From: Strongylocentrotus droebachiensis
Lineage: Eukaryota; Echinodermata; Echinoidea; Camarodonta; Strongylocentrotidae
DNA: 64,000 bases
NCBI GenBank assembly: GCA_035222895.1
Contig: JAVYIG010000606.1
Span: 248,001-312,000 of the forward strand
Direction: 5' to 3'
Below, piece by piece: positions 52,901 to 56,198 of the stretch. The translations under genes and the position numbers were made by a program. Numbering within the stretch: position 1 is the stretch's first letter; each line of letters begins with the position of its first letter. The notes under the pieces are model-generated. The model had not been told where the DNA came from and did not search any database. It worked only from the letters and a program-made list of their open reading frames with translations.

Positions 52901-53888
52901 AGTACTTCATATGCAATTAGATGAGGACAAACAATTTGTAGGGGGCTACTGACGTACATGGGGATTATTGATAATCTTTGAGAAAATAATTTTGGGGCAT
53001 ACGATTCCCAGTTAATGATTCTTATAAATTCGTATACACTAGGGATTTTTAAAGTTCATAATGCAATTCGTTCGTTCGTTCGTTCGTGTCTCCTTAAATC
53101 AAGATTAATGTATCTTGATCTTCGGAGTAGTTGCTACAACCGGCCGTGTCAGACACGTTGCCCCGGGGTGCGAGATAGGTCTCTTGTAGCGTGCCCCCAT
53201 TTAAAACAATTATACAATAACAATTAACATTGAATTTAATTAATAGTATGAAACTATTAAAATTACTCTCATGTTACGGGAAAAATATTATATATATATA
53301 TACTATGAATCAATTGATTTGGTCGATCCATAATGCAATAATGAATAGTGTGAGAATAGTGATTTAATTCACCGAAATTGTTCATGCAGAAAACTGGAAT
53401 GTCTGACATGAATACTGAGTGCCAAGTGCTTAGGTCATTGTTTTTCTTACCCTTCGACCTGCAATAACTTTTTTTTCTTCTCGCTGAAACGTAATAACAT
53501 CCCTAATGGATATTATATACAATCGTTTGATGCAATTTCTTATAACCCTTTTTGAATGTGATATAGAAATAGTGGTGATATTAAAGAGGGGAATTATGAT
53601 CATTTACCATGGCAATATTGGTCATAAGTCATACATATCTTTGTAGACACCTTTAATACCCTTGAAATGTTCATATTTCAACTGAATTAATAATTTCACG
53701 TGCAGCCCAAAACATCAACTATCATGGTTATTTTTTTCTTTTTCACTGAATACAGGAATCCAAAAAGACAATATCTACTAAAAATCAAAGCAAGCACGTT
53801 TATACATACCAGACGCGATGATACCCCTAATTCCTTTGTCGAGAAAAGCAAGCACAACGAACAACAATATTTTCGCCTTTACCTCCAT
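21211..53888 (-). CDS. Signal peptide-CCP2-CTLD2-CCP2-EGF27-TM receptor-like protein (whole gene, 39 coding exons)
   Basis: By my splicing the CDS totals 5094 nt (1697 residues). Order: signal peptide 1-27, sushi/CCP 27-84 and 85-143, C-type lectin domains 144-294 and 295-448, CCP 449-514 and 515-573, 27 EGF repeats 574-1600, 8-residue linker, transmembrane helix about 1608-1634, 62-residue acidic/polar tail. All exons from 1 to the linker are phase 1-1, and the frame closes exactly at the TGA. It is a type I surface protein; lectin plus CCP modules at the tip of a long EGF stalk suggest carbohydrate or particle binding and adhesion, perhaps immunity or matrix contact, but the ligand is unknown. 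Selectins use the same modules in another order. I do not recognise a named gene. Four broken EGF exons lie inside and are annotated separately. Confidence 0.88.
21652..21686. repeat. GATA tetranucleotide microsatellite
   Basis: Short GATA run with a few interruptions in the intron before the tail exon. Confidence 0.8.
21863..21944 (-). CDS. EGF-receptor-like gene, exon 38: transmembrane helix
   Basis: An 82-bp exon, acceptor CAG (21947-21945), donor GTGAAT at 21862. It encodes [19 protein letters not shown] followed by IVTCWLTNR: about 24 hydrophobic residues ending in Cys-Trp and then Arg, a textbook single-pass stop-transfer helix. It leaves in phase 2, the only non-phase-1 junction of the gene. 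Confidence 0.9.
22189..22614. mobile_element. MITE-like element with 25-35 bp inverted ends
   Basis: Ends GGCCTAAAATAAAAATTTGT and, inverted, GGCCTAAAATAAAAACTTGT; both continue into TGTATTGCCCTT. Interior is A/T-homopolymer rich with CGACCGACCC words near both ends. No coding capacity. It lies in the intron between the transmembrane and linker exons. Confidence 0.8.
23217..23240 (-). CDS. EGF-receptor-like gene, exon 37: 24-bp juxtamembrane linker
   Basis: A micro-exon of 8 codons (KSSGEKAN when spliced), acceptor TGCAG (ending 23241) and donor GTGAGT at 23216. It joins EGF27 to the transmembrane exon in phase 1 on both sides. Its short length makes it easy to miss and easy to skip; the reading frame survives skipping. 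Support is the splice consensus and phase fit only. Confidence 0.6.
23419..23681 (-). mobile_element. tRNA-derived SINE, complete
   Basis: The minus strand begins with a tRNA-like head: A box TGGCTCAGTCAGTAG, an Ala-like anticodon loop CTCGCAA, and B box GGTTCGAACC (23628-23619). It continues with a non-tRNA body (GCGTCATACCAAAAGACG; TTGTTTGGCGTTCAACAATA) and ends in TTTGGAGTGGACTTTAAAAG and an A/T-rich tail. The same tail sits at 51695-51765 on the plus strand, showing a SINE family and not a working tRNA gene. Confidence 0.85.
23924..24522. mobile_element. Tc1/mariner-like MITE, about 600 bp
   Basis: Terminal inverted repeats start CAGTGCGTCCCAGAAAAACG on the left and CAGTGCGTCGCAGAAAAACG on the right strand, flanked by TA on both sides (22-23 and 24523-24524 in context), as expected of the Tc1/mariner superfamily. 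Similarity of the arms continues for roughly 145 bases. No transposase frame: a non-autonomous derivative. A solo end of the same family is at 33531-33575. Confidence 0.88.
24545..24658 (-). CDS. EGF-receptor-like gene, EGF repeat 27 (membrane-proximal)
   Basis: 114-bp phase 1-1 exon. [19 protein letters not shown], then [18 protein letters not shown]-glucose and O-fucose motifs present; the N-C-S/T sequon of most repeats is replaced by SCT. Donor is AAAAGTAAGC with a run of six A before it. Confidence 0.92.
25360..25473 (-). CDS. EGF-receptor-like gene, EGF repeat 26
   Basis: [19 protein letters not shown], then [18 protein letters not shown]. Six cysteines in place; divergent second half (LFMCTC, SLCAQ) and no N-glycosylation sequon. 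Acceptor TTTAG ends at 25474, donor GTAAGA. Confidence 0.92.
25613..25723 (-). repeat. Dispersed repeat with histone-type 3' stem-loops, copy 1
   Basis: On the minus strand two consecutive stem-loops read AGTCTTTTTCAAGACT (25717-25702) and AGTCCTTTTCAGGACT (25693-25678), each a 6-bp stem with a TTTY-type 4-base loop, followed by ACGCACC and CCAGAAAGATTA, which resembles the histone downstream element CAAGAAAGA. The rest (CATGGTGCACCCGCAAGCC) matches the copy near 40.1 kb. No histone frame lies nearby. Confidence 0.7.
26038..26151 (-). CDS. EGF-receptor-like gene, EGF repeat 25 (divergent)
   Basis: [20 protein letters not shown], then [18 protein letters not shown]. The N-terminal E-I-D-E calcium-binding motif is replaced by AVNG, so it is probably not a calcium-binding EGF; a kink in the stalk is possible. 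Acceptor CCTTAG ends at 26152. Confidence 0.9.
26551..26664 (-). CDS. EGF-receptor-like gene, EGF repeat 24
   Basis: [19 protein letters not shown], then [19 protein letters not shown]. Complete set of motifs (C-x-S-x-P-C, C-x4-T-C, N-C-S). Splice sites TCTACAAAG-type context: acceptor AG at 26666-26665, donor GTAAGG at 26550. Confidence 0.93.
26767..27016 (-). mobile_element. tRNA-derived SINE with a GTGGTCGAGTGG head
   Basis: Minus strand: A-box-like TCGTGGTCGAGTGGATATG, B-box GCGGTTCGAGTCCCGC (about 26970-26955), then a body ending GCGCTATACAAGAACC and ATTATTATT (about 26800-26770). A related copy with the same tRNA part and tail is at 41865-42087. It lies in the intron between EGF repeats 23 and 24. 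Confidence 0.75.
27098..27211 (-). CDS. EGF-receptor-like gene, EGF repeat 23
   Basis: [19 protein letters not shown], then [20 protein letters not shown]-x-N-E at the start is the calcium-binding EGF consensus. Closest relatives in the array are repeat 21 (29347) and the broken exon at 27977. Confidence 0.93.
27520..27850. mobile_element. Degenerate copy of the GAACTCAAC-ended MITE
   Basis: Diverged match to the elements at 47569-47972 and 61277-61666: shared words TTGCATTGTGAAA, CATGAACATGTGGCAT, GAGAGCCGTCCATTTCAGG. Ends are eroded. Intronic, no coding capacity. Confidence 0.5.
27864..27977 (-). pseudogene. EGF exon with lost splice acceptor
   Basis: An otherwise intact 114-bp EGF exon: [17 protein letters not shown], then [19 protein letters not shown], with donor GTAAGT at 27863. 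The expected acceptor reads TTCTACAT (AT at 27979-27978) where its neighbours read TTCTACAG, and no other AG lies close upstream. With the canonical site gone the exon is predicted to be skipped, which keeps the frame. A single-base assembly or sequencing error, or an allele, is the main alternative. Not counted in the 27 intact repeats. Confidence 0.75.
28260..28373 (-). CDS. EGF-receptor-like gene, EGF repeat 22
   Basis: [19 protein letters not shown], then [19 protein letters not shown]. All six Cys and all glycosylation motifs present. Acceptor TTTGTAG ends at 28374; donor GTAAGA at 28259. With the next exon defective, it should splice directly to 27211. Confidence 0.93.
28558..28752. mobile_element. 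Small inverted-repeat element (about 195 bp)
   Basis: Left end TCGGGTCATCGCGTCTGGTC and GGGTGGT are matched, inverted, by ACCACCCGACCGGACGAGA and TTACCCGA on the right. The interior has two related CCCTTTCGTGAAAA and CCCTTTGTGAAAA words. Around it (28440-29000 and 47205-47360) are related ACACCGAC/AACCGAC-rich repeats. No coding capacity. Confidence 0.6.
29234..29347 (-). CDS. EGF-receptor-like gene, EGF repeat 21
   Basis: [19 protein letters not shown], then [19 protein letters not shown]. Calcium-binding type start. Acceptor TCTACAG ends at 29348; donor GTGGGT is weaker than its neighbours. Confidence 0.93.
29565..29683 (-). pseudogene. Two 3' stubs of lost EGF exons
   Basis: Minus-strand fragments TACATTGTCAAAATGGTAAG (about 29673-29654) and ACTTGTGAAAATGGTAAG (about 29583-29566) match the last codons plus donor of EGF exons (C-x-N-G|GTAAG), but no cysteine-rich sequence lies upstream of either. 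They look like remains of two decayed EGF exons between repeats 20 and 21. Confidence 0.55.
29846..29959 (-). CDS. EGF-receptor-like gene, EGF repeat 20
   Basis: [19 protein letters not shown], then [19 protein letters not shown]. Perfect D-x-D-E calcium-binding start. Donor GTAAAT. Confidence 0.93.
30275..30388 (-). CDS. EGF-receptor-like gene, EGF repeat 19
   Basis: [19 protein letters not shown], then [20 protein letters not shown]-x-N-E start; Trp in the C1-C2 loop is unique in the array. Acceptor TAG ends at 30389. Confidence 0.93.
30545..30622 (+). mobile_element. SINE tail fragment with ATT repeat
   Basis: CGCGCTATATAAAAGCTGAA followed by an ATT microsatellite, typical of the 3' end of the tRNA-derived SINEs elsewhere in the window. 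No head is visible. Confidence 0.55.
30762..30870 (-). pseudogene. Decayed EGF exon with stop, Cys loss and no donor
   Basis: Acceptor and start are preserved (ACCAG, then [19 protein letters not shown]), but the second cysteine is Arg (CGT), a TAA stop follows after GFVG, the Y-N-C-S-C segment is deleted, and the donor region reads AACACTAAGC where intact exons have AATGGTAAG. The end GYDGLHCQN is still recognisable. Clearly non-functional. Confidence 0.85.
31240..31353 (-). CDS. EGF-receptor-like gene, EGF repeat 18
   Basis: [19 protein letters not shown], then [19 protein letters not shown]. Calcium-binding start, all motifs present. Acceptor is TTGGAG, with a weak pyrimidine tract. Because the following exon is dead it should splice to 30388. 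Confidence 0.92.
31679..31792 (-). CDS. EGF-receptor-like gene, EGF repeat 17
   Basis: [19 protein letters not shown], then [19 protein letters not shown]. It belongs to the [12 protein letters not shown] subgroup that fills 37-31 kb. Acceptor AACAG, donor GTAAGA. Confidence 0.94.
31978..32092 (-). pseudogene. Decayed EGF exon with frameshift, stops and no donor
   Basis: 115 bp instead of 114: an extra base in the first codons turns GAAATTGATGAATG into GAAATTTAGTGAATG, giving an in-frame TAG. The body still reads [16 protein letters not shown] and FYNCSCHPG, then TTAGGATAGG replaces TTATGATGGG (another TAG) and the donor GTAAGG has become TTAAGG. It is most like the next upstream repeat at 32361 (both share NCSCHPG), so it is a recent duplicate that died. 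Confidence 0.88.
32248..32361 (-). CDS. EGF-receptor-like gene, EGF repeat 16
   Basis: [19 protein letters not shown], then [20 protein letters not shown]-fucose position is Ile (AIC), so that site is lost here. Donor GTAAGG. Flanking intron matches those of repeats 12-15. Confidence 0.94.
33161..33203. repeat. TA dinucleotide microsatellite
   Basis: About 21 TA units in the intron between EGF repeats 15 and 16. Length polymorphism is likely. Confidence 0.92.
33242..33355 (-). CDS. EGF-receptor-like gene, EGF repeat 15
   Basis: [19 protein letters not shown], then [19 protein letters not shown]. Last of a run of four near-identical exon-plus-intron units (repeats 12-15). Donor GTAAGA. Confidence 0.95.
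33531..33575. mobile_element. Solo terminus of the Tc1-like MITE
   Basis: TAAAACATCGATAATTCTCG and GTTTCGTTTTTTCTTGGACG, ending CACTG before TA, match the right end of the element at 23924-24522. It sits about 17 bases inside the intron after the donor of EGF repeat 14. Confidence 0.8.
33593..33706 (-). CDS. EGF-receptor-like gene, EGF repeat 14
   Basis: [19 protein letters not shown], then [19 protein letters not shown]. Nearly identical to repeats 12 and 13, pointing to recent duplication. Donor GTGAGA. Confidence 0.95.
34008..34121 (-). CDS. EGF-receptor-like gene, EGF repeat 13
   Basis: [19 protein letters not shown], then [19 protein letters not shown]. Differs from repeat 14 at only a few residues. 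Donor GTAAGA. Confidence 0.95.
34430..34543 (-). CDS. EGF-receptor-like gene, EGF repeat 12
   Basis: [19 protein letters not shown], then [19 protein letters not shown]. Donor GTGAGA. The preceding exon at 34787-34890 has lost its acceptor, so repeat 12 should be joined to repeat 11. Confidence 0.95.
34787..34890 (-). pseudogene. EGF exon with its 5' end and acceptor deleted
   Basis: The exon body [15 protein letters not shown] and [18 protein letters not shown] and the donor GTGAGA are intact, but sequence upstream of ATGTTCC jumps straight into intron sequence (compare TCATTTTACAAA-type introns of neighbouring units). About 34 bases covering the acceptor and the E-I-D-E codons are missing relative to the unit at 33355. 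The only nearby AG (TTCCAG) would shift the frame. Predicted to be skipped. Confidence 0.85.
35098..35112. repeat. Poly-C run
   Basis: About 15 C residues in the intron before EGF repeat 12's decayed neighbour. No function seen. Confidence 0.85.
35191..35304 (-). CDS. EGF-receptor-like gene, EGF repeat 11
   Basis: [19 protein letters not shown], then [19 protein letters not shown]. The N-A-A loop and F-F-N-C mark it as the partner of repeat 6 (38103). O-glucose Ser is Gly. Donor GTAACT is weak. Confidence 0.93.
35639..35752 (-). CDS. EGF-receptor-like gene, EGF repeat 10
   Basis: [19 protein letters not shown], then [19 protein letters not shown]. Partner of repeat 5 (38619): both have Q-D-F-I-D and C-S-P-G-Y-D-G-x-N-C. 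Donor GTAGTA is weak. Confidence 0.93.
35887..36122. repeat. AGT/TAG trinucleotide microsatellite region
   Basis: Two long AGT runs (about 35887-35940 and 36078-36122) with mixed AGC/GGC units between. A matching block lies at 38660-38890 in the equivalent intron of the duplicated cassette. Confidence 0.9.
36561..36674 (-). CDS. EGF-receptor-like gene, EGF repeat 9
   Basis: [19 protein letters not shown], then [25 protein letters not shown] identifies it as the partner of repeat 4 (39391). Donor GTGAGT. Confidence 0.94.
36887..37000 (-). CDS. EGF-receptor-like gene, EGF repeat 8
   Basis: [19 protein letters not shown], then [20 protein letters not shown]-glucose Pro is Ser and the O-fucose Thr is Ile, so both sites are disturbed. 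Closest to repeats 12-17. Donor GTGAGA. Confidence 0.94.
37516..37629 (-). CDS. EGF-receptor-like gene, EGF repeat 7
   Basis: [19 protein letters not shown], then [19 protein letters not shown]. All motifs retained. A CT tract follows the donor (GTGAGA) in the intron. Confidence 0.94.
37990..38103 (-). CDS. EGF-receptor-like gene, EGF repeat 6
   Basis: [19 protein letters not shown], then [19 protein letters not shown]. Partner of repeat 11. O-fucose Thr replaced by Asn. Donor GTAGTT is weak. Confidence 0.93.
38506..38619 (-). CDS. EGF-receptor-like gene, EGF repeat 5
   Basis: [19 protein letters not shown], then [19 protein letters not shown]. Partner of repeat 10; the O-fucose position is Phe here but Ser in repeat 10. 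Donor GTAAGG. Confidence 0.94.
38660..38890. repeat. AGT/TAG trinucleotide microsatellite
   Basis: Long AGT array that reads as poly-Ser or poly-Val in the plus strand. Corresponds in position to the array at 35.9-36.1 kb. Confidence 0.93.
39278..39391 (-). CDS. EGF-receptor-like gene, EGF repeat 4
   Basis: [19 protein letters not shown], then [19 protein letters not shown]. Partner of repeat 9. Acceptor TTTCAG ends at 39392, donor GTGAGT. Confidence 0.94.
   Translation of the reverse strand, partial: KLMNAQAILVRMELLAWTTSIPTTVPAHLGTKALFVN
39884..39997 (-). CDS. EGF-receptor-like gene, EGF repeat 3
   Basis: [19 protein letters not shown], then [19 protein letters not shown]. All motifs present. 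Acceptor CATTAG, donor GTAAAT. Confidence 0.93.
40052..40165 (-). repeat. Dispersed repeat with histone-type 3' stem-loop and downstream element, copy 2
   Basis: Minus strand: AGTCCTTTTCAGGACT (40163-40148, 6-bp stem, TTTC loop), then ACACACCC and CCCAAGAAAGG (40141-40131), which matches the sea urchin histone downstream element CAAGAAAGA, then a second stem AGTCCTTTCAGGACT (40117-40103), a CT tract, and CATGGTGCACCCGCAAGCC as in copy 1 (25613-25723). Upstream there is no histone coding sequence, so it is a dispersed repeat derived from, or resembling, a histone 3' end. Confidence 0.72.
40611..40724 (-). CDS. EGF-receptor-like gene, EGF repeat 2
   Basis: [19 protein letters not shown], then [19 protein letters not shown]. 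No N-glycosylation sequon (Y-T-C-S-C). Acceptor AACAG ends at 40725, donor GTAAGA. Confidence 0.93.
41080..41285 (-). mobile_element. tRNA-derived SINE, head and body
   Basis: Minus strand: CACAGTCGAGTGGTTTAAAC (A-box side), GGGTTCGATCCCGG (B box), then the body with AAGGCATGTTATCCACATTG and AAATGGGTACCCGGTAGGAT, a common animal SINE body. It belongs to the intron between EGF repeats 1 and 2, next to two other SINE pieces. Confidence 0.75.
41300..41415 (+). mobile_element. SINE 3' tail fragment
   Basis: GTGCTCTATAAGTTTACACT followed by ATT repeats, in the opposite orientation to the preceding SINE head. Probably a separate truncated insertion. Confidence 0.5.
41865..42087 (-). mobile_element. 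tRNA-derived SINE, related to the one at 26.8-27.0 kb
   Basis: Minus strand head GTTGTGGTCTATTGGTTAAG, CCGGACTGTGAACCACAAGG, B-box-like GGATCGAATCCC, then a body ending in GTGCTATACAAGAAAGCAG and ATTATTATT. Intronic. Confidence 0.72.
42135..42248 (-). CDS. EGF-receptor-like gene, EGF repeat 1
   Basis: [19 protein letters not shown], then [19 protein letters not shown]. First repeat after the CCP modules; it lacks the N-C-S/T sequon seen in most others but has N-G-T further on. Acceptor GCCAG, donor GTAAGT. Confidence 0.93.
42666..42842 (-). CDS. EGF-receptor-like gene, exon 9: sushi/CCP module 4
   Basis: 177-bp phase 1-1 exon: [48 protein letters not shown]. It has the four CCP cysteines, the G-Y and the C-terminal Trp, plus one extra cysteine (PNC) in the first half, which is unpaired in the standard fold. 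Donor is the less usual GTTAAT. Acceptor TTATTAG ends at 42843. Confidence 0.87.
43037..43186. mobile_element. MITE with CCCGTTTCATAAAAC ends
   Basis: About 150 bp with inverted ends CCCCGTTTCATAAAACATGT and, inverted, CCCGTTTCATAAAACTTGTT; both continue with TATCAAT. This terminal word is widespread in animal MITEs. Located in the intron between CCP3 and CCP4. Confidence 0.8.
43593..43790 (-). CDS. EGF-receptor-like gene, exon 8: sushi/CCP module 3
   Basis: 198-bp phase 1-1 exon: [50 protein letters not shown]. Four cysteines and the G-Y are present; the usual Trp before the last cysteine is absent. Potential N-glycosylation at NIT and NGT. The Lys-rich extension of the open frame past the donor GTAAGT is intron. 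Confidence 0.88.
44183..44395. mobile_element. Foldback element, family B, copy 2
   Basis: Inverted repeat with ATGAACATGACGGACAAAGA, GTGTAGAACAGGTG and the complementary right half CACCTGTTCTACACA, matching 19858-20078. It lies between the second CTLD and CCP3 exons. Confidence 0.83.
44745..44927 (-). CDS. EGF-receptor-like gene, exon 7: C-type lectin domain 2, C-terminal half
   Basis: 183-bp phase 1-1 exon. [39 protein letters not shown], ending ADYLCQY. It supplies the E-P-S (in place of the E-P-N sugar-binding loop), the W-N-D calcium motif and the last two disulfide cysteines. Ligand-binding is plausible but the E-P-S change leaves specificity open. The longest open frame of this region is in another phase and is not real. 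Confidence 0.9.
44945..44973. repeat. Perfect 13-bp-arm hairpin
   Basis: ATACTTCACTATT, a three-base loop, then the exact complement. It lies just upstream (minus-strand sense) of the CTLD2 second-half acceptor, within the intron. Confidence 0.7.
45050..45300. repeat. TTC and ACT/ATT trinucleotide microsatellites
   Basis: TTC array (about 45050-45150) followed by an ACT array (about 45158-45300). The reading frames across it (poly-Leu, poly-Ser, poly-Glu, poly-Arg) are artefacts. Confidence 0.93.
45955..46048. repeat. AGT trinucleotide microsatellite
   Basis: AGT array with interruptions in the intron downstream of the first CTLD2 exon. Confidence 0.9.
46125..46403 (-). CDS. EGF-receptor-like gene, exon 6: C-type lectin domain 2, N-terminal half
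   Basis: 279-bp phase 1-1 exon: [46 protein letters not shown]-type strand as [16 protein letters not shown], and [14 protein letters not shown] with KIWHWVDG at the end. The W-I-G core, the helical C and the final W-x-W-V-D-G are C-type lectin hallmarks. It joins the exon at 44927 in frame. Donor GTGCGT. Confidence 0.9.
46484..46590. mobile_element. Foldback element, family A, single arm
   Basis: Match to the left arm of the palindrome at 1150-1340: AATAATATCGCTTGTGATAT, TTTGTCTCGCAATGTATGGT, CAACACTTCGTCAGGTGAT. The right arm is absent. Confidence 0.82.
47369..47560 (-). CDS. EGF-receptor-like gene, exon 5: C-type lectin domain 1, C-terminal half
   Basis: 192-bp phase 1-1 exon: [55 protein letters not shown], ending YVICEYG. 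E-P-S replaces E-P-N, and W-N-D is intact, as in CTLD2. The acceptor TTGCAG lies directly beside a MITE end (47569), which supplies part of the upstream pyrimidine-rich sequence. Confidence 0.9.
47569..47972. mobile_element. MITE with GAACTCAAC ends, with internal duplication
   Basis: Ends AAAGATAAAGTTGAGTT and, inverted, AGAGAAGGTTGAGTTCTG. Matches 61277-61666 along most of its length. It contains an exact tandem copy of about 38 bases (ATTTGAAGAGCCATGCATTT onward, about 47811-47888) not seen in the other copies. Confidence 0.8.
48838..49015. mobile_element. ATT/ATC microsatellite with SINE 3' tail
   Basis: ATC and ATT arrays (48843-48902), then TAA units and, in the minus-strand sense, GCGCCTTGAGCGTCAGAGCC and GGCGCTATATAAATATCCAT, a SINE 3' end. 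No tRNA-like head was identified. Confidence 0.6.
49278..49538 (-). CDS. EGF-receptor-like gene, exon 4: C-type lectin domain 1, N-terminal half
   Basis: 261-bp phase 1-1 exon: [75 protein letters not shown]. It contains C-P-x-G-W-x8-C, the W-x2-A-x2-x-C helix, L-A-T-V and the W-I-G-G core of a C-type lectin domain. I chose the acceptor TTAG at 49540-49539 because only it restores phase 1 from CCP2; the nearer GCAG would shift the frame. Confidence 0.88.
49921..49995. repeat. Poly-C, CT and CA microsatellites
   Basis: C run, then CT units, then CA units back to back in the intron between CCP2 and CTLD1. Confidence 0.92.
50263..50439 (-). CDS. EGF-receptor-like gene, exon 3: sushi/CCP module 2
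   Basis: 177-bp phase 1-1 exon: [56 protein letters not shown]. All four cysteines, the central aromatic and Trp are present: a canonical CCP. Acceptor TTCACAG ends at 50440; donor GTAAGT. Confidence 0.92.
50492..50995 (-). mobile_element. 504-bp MITE, copy 1
   Basis: Inverted ends AAGGTAATACACAGTTTTGG and, inverted, AGGTAATACAAAGTTTTGGT; right flank TTAA, left flank TATA (one change from TTAA). Its reverse complement matches 56398-56901 along its whole length. No coding capacity. Confidence 0.85.
51690..51765 (+). mobile_element. SINE 3' end fragment
   Basis: GGTTTAATAAAATTTGGAGT and GGACTATTAGGC followed by ATT units, the same 3' end as the complete SINE at 23419-23681 but in plus orientation. 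No head recognised. Confidence 0.6.
52527..52700 (-). CDS. EGF-receptor-like gene, exon 2: sushi/CCP module 1
   Basis: 174-bp phase 1-1 exon: [56 protein letters not shown]. Four CCP cysteines, C-D-P-G-Y and Trp are all there. It follows the signal peptide exon directly. Acceptor CCACAG ends at 52701, donor GTGAGT. Confidence 0.92.
53810..53888 (-). CDS. EGF-receptor-like gene, exon 1: start codon and signal peptide
   Basis: ATG at 53888-53886 in the context AAGATGG (A at -3, G at +4), followed by [19 protein letters not shown] and RGIIAS; donor GTATGT at 53809. The short basic start, the LLFVVLAFL core and small residues after it make a secretory signal peptide. It ends in phase 1 and fits CCP1. 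The start is chosen because it is the first ATG giving a signal peptide in phase with the next exon; a 5' untranslated exon upstream is possible. Confidence 0.8.
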
Positions 53889-54539
53889 CTTAACAATTCC
53901 TTATGCTATCCTTAAAAACATTCTTCTCGAAGCTTTATCATCCATAATAATACTTCTGTTAAAGACTGCTATTCACACAAAAAATCCTTTTCACTTTAAG
54001 GAACGATTATGCTGAAGATAGTCAAACGAATTTGAAAGCGCCGTTGCATGTATTTCCAAATGTCCTGTCAGATGTTACACACCAAATATACTTAAGATAA
54101 AGCACGAGGACTACCCCTTATTTTGTTTCATCTGCAGTGTGTTAAAAAAAAAAATCGGTTATCTAGCTAATCTTGTTACGTAAAGTGCCCTGGCTGATAT
54201 CAATCGTGTATTTGTGCTATCGGCGTGTGTACCAAACACGGTAGGTATTAGTCCTACCAGATAACAAATCAATGTTGACATGTTTGTGCATAACAACAAG
54301 GTCAAACACCAATTTTATCAACCCGCAAAGAAACGAGATATGGCACATATATTTAAAGATCCAATCATTTGTCAGAACATGTATGGAAGGATATCTTTTT
54401 CATTTGTTCCTATCTCGATCTGTAGGAGGGGTAATCACTTTACGATGTTATAAAGTTTTTACGATTTTATTTGACCAACTTTCTTAATCGGAATATGAAA
54501 AACAGTGTTTCATCAAGGCAGGGGCGGCGATTTCTGTTC

Positions 54540-55220
54540 ATGACCGGAGGGGGGGGGGGGCGAAATGCGAGGGACGAGGGAGCAGTAGCGTAATAACCAA
54601 AAACGTTGGGGGGGGGGGGACAGAAAAAAAATCCGCATCAACACCATTCTTACATGTCACATGCAGGCACCGCGGAACATTTGTCAAAGTGGGGGAGGGG
54701 GGACTAAAGTATTTACGATCAGGTAGAGCAAAGCAAGTGGGGCGTAAATTGGCGTGGGGTCCAGGGGCAAAGCCCCGGCGGGGGTCAAGCTTAGTGGTTT
54801 TTATTCATTTCATTAAGTTCAGATGAGCATTCAGGGCCCTGCCTTATGGCCCCTGGTGGCTTCCAGGGGCGGAGCCCCGGAAGCTCAGGGTTTTAGACAT
54901 TTAATTACGGTCAGATGAGCATATTTTGATACCTTATTTGTGACACAAGCATGCGGGTCACTAAGTGGAGTGGGGACCGGGCGCGGAGCCCCAGAAGCTC
55001 AGGTATTTTAAGCACTAAATTACGATCACTTGAGCATCCAGGGGCACGCTTTTGGGCCCTTGGTGGGGTCCACGGGGCAGAGCCCCCTGTAAGCTCAGGG
55101 GGAAAATCATGCCATTCAGCAACATTTGTAAATCACTGGTATCAAATTAGAAATAAACCACGTATGAATTTTATTGGGGGGGTGGCAATTGCCCCAAGCC
55201 CCCCCCCCCCCCCCCCCCCA
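54540..55220. repeat. GC-rich tandem repeat block with poly-G and poly-C runs
   Basis: At least four diverged units of roughly 100-115 bp marked by GGGGTCCAGGGGCAAAGCCC, CCAGGGGCGGAGCCCCGGAA, GGGCGCGGAGCCCCAGAAGC and CCACGGGGCAGAGCCCCC, alternating with AATTACGATCA-type AT-rich spacers and GATGAGCAT words. Flanked by poly-G (54549-54560, 54608-54619) and poly-C (55199-55219). Open frames across it are artefacts. Confidence 0.8.
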
Positions 55221-56100
55221 TCGGTACGTCAGTGCGAGGGAGCAGAGTGAACGAGAGGGGAGAAGGTGACGGAAGTGACTATCCCCTCACAGGTTTTCTG
55301 AAGTTTTGGTATATTAAAAGAACTATAGTATAAAAACAAGCAATATACTTTCTTCACACTTTACTTTTCTACAATATCTACTGGTACATTTTGAAGGATA
55401 TTATGCGAGGGAGCGTAGCTCCCGAGTGAGACGATTTTTGAATTTGTATTTGTCTAAACGCAGCACTCTTGGGCCCTCTAGAGTCTAAAAGTGTGTCGCA
55501 GTCTTCAGTCAGTATTTGCTATACATTTTTTTTCTCACTTTTTCAAATTTTCCGGGGGGGGGGACGATTTCCCCTAAAAAAATAATCGAGAATCAGGGAC
55601 CAGTAAAGGTACCAGAAGGGGTGTGTCACCGTGTCTGGTTCACATGTCTTGGTCTATATCATCGCAGGCTGTGGCGTAGCCGTTGGTCTAGACAATTAGC
55701 GGTCACCGGTAACACGGGGGCGGTCTTAATTGTTTGATGAAAAGCAGTCATTGTTTATTGTGATCTGTGAGGATGTGGCGCTCTCGCGTCTTCCCTTCAT
55801 AATAATTGTTTCGTGTCCCCCGTTACGTTACATCCCTCACCCCTCCCACCCCCACCCCCTATTTCCCGCAATTTTTTTTTTTTTTGGGGGGGGGGGGGAG
55901 GGAGGGCACGAGGCCCCGTACTCAAGTATTTTTTGTTATAATTATGAAGCGACTGGCAACACACGAACTTTGATTTTGGTATAGCACTATTAATTATTGC
56001 TCAATTGAAAAGAAGTGATCGGTCTATCATGATTAATCACTAAACATATCTAAATAAGATTCGGGCTCGGAGGTTTGTCTTATAATTTAAAGATATAATT

Positions 56101-56198
56101 CGTCCTTGTTTTCACGAAGTGACGGTAGTGAGGAAAATCGTCACGCAAAGTTAATGCAATTTTTTTTCACTACCGTCACTTCGTGAAAACAGCGACGA
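56101..56198. repeat. 30-bp-arm hairpin
   Basis: GTTTTCACGAAGTGACGGTA and GTGA on the left, the exact complement on the right (TCACTACCGTCACTTCGTGA, AAAC), about 30 bases apart. Possibly a short foldback element. Confidence 0.75.

Noticed and set aside
55650..55710. Possible second tRNA-like head
   Set aside because: Some A/B-box resemblance (GGCGTAGCCGTTGGTCTAGA) but no cloverleaf could be drawn; too weak.
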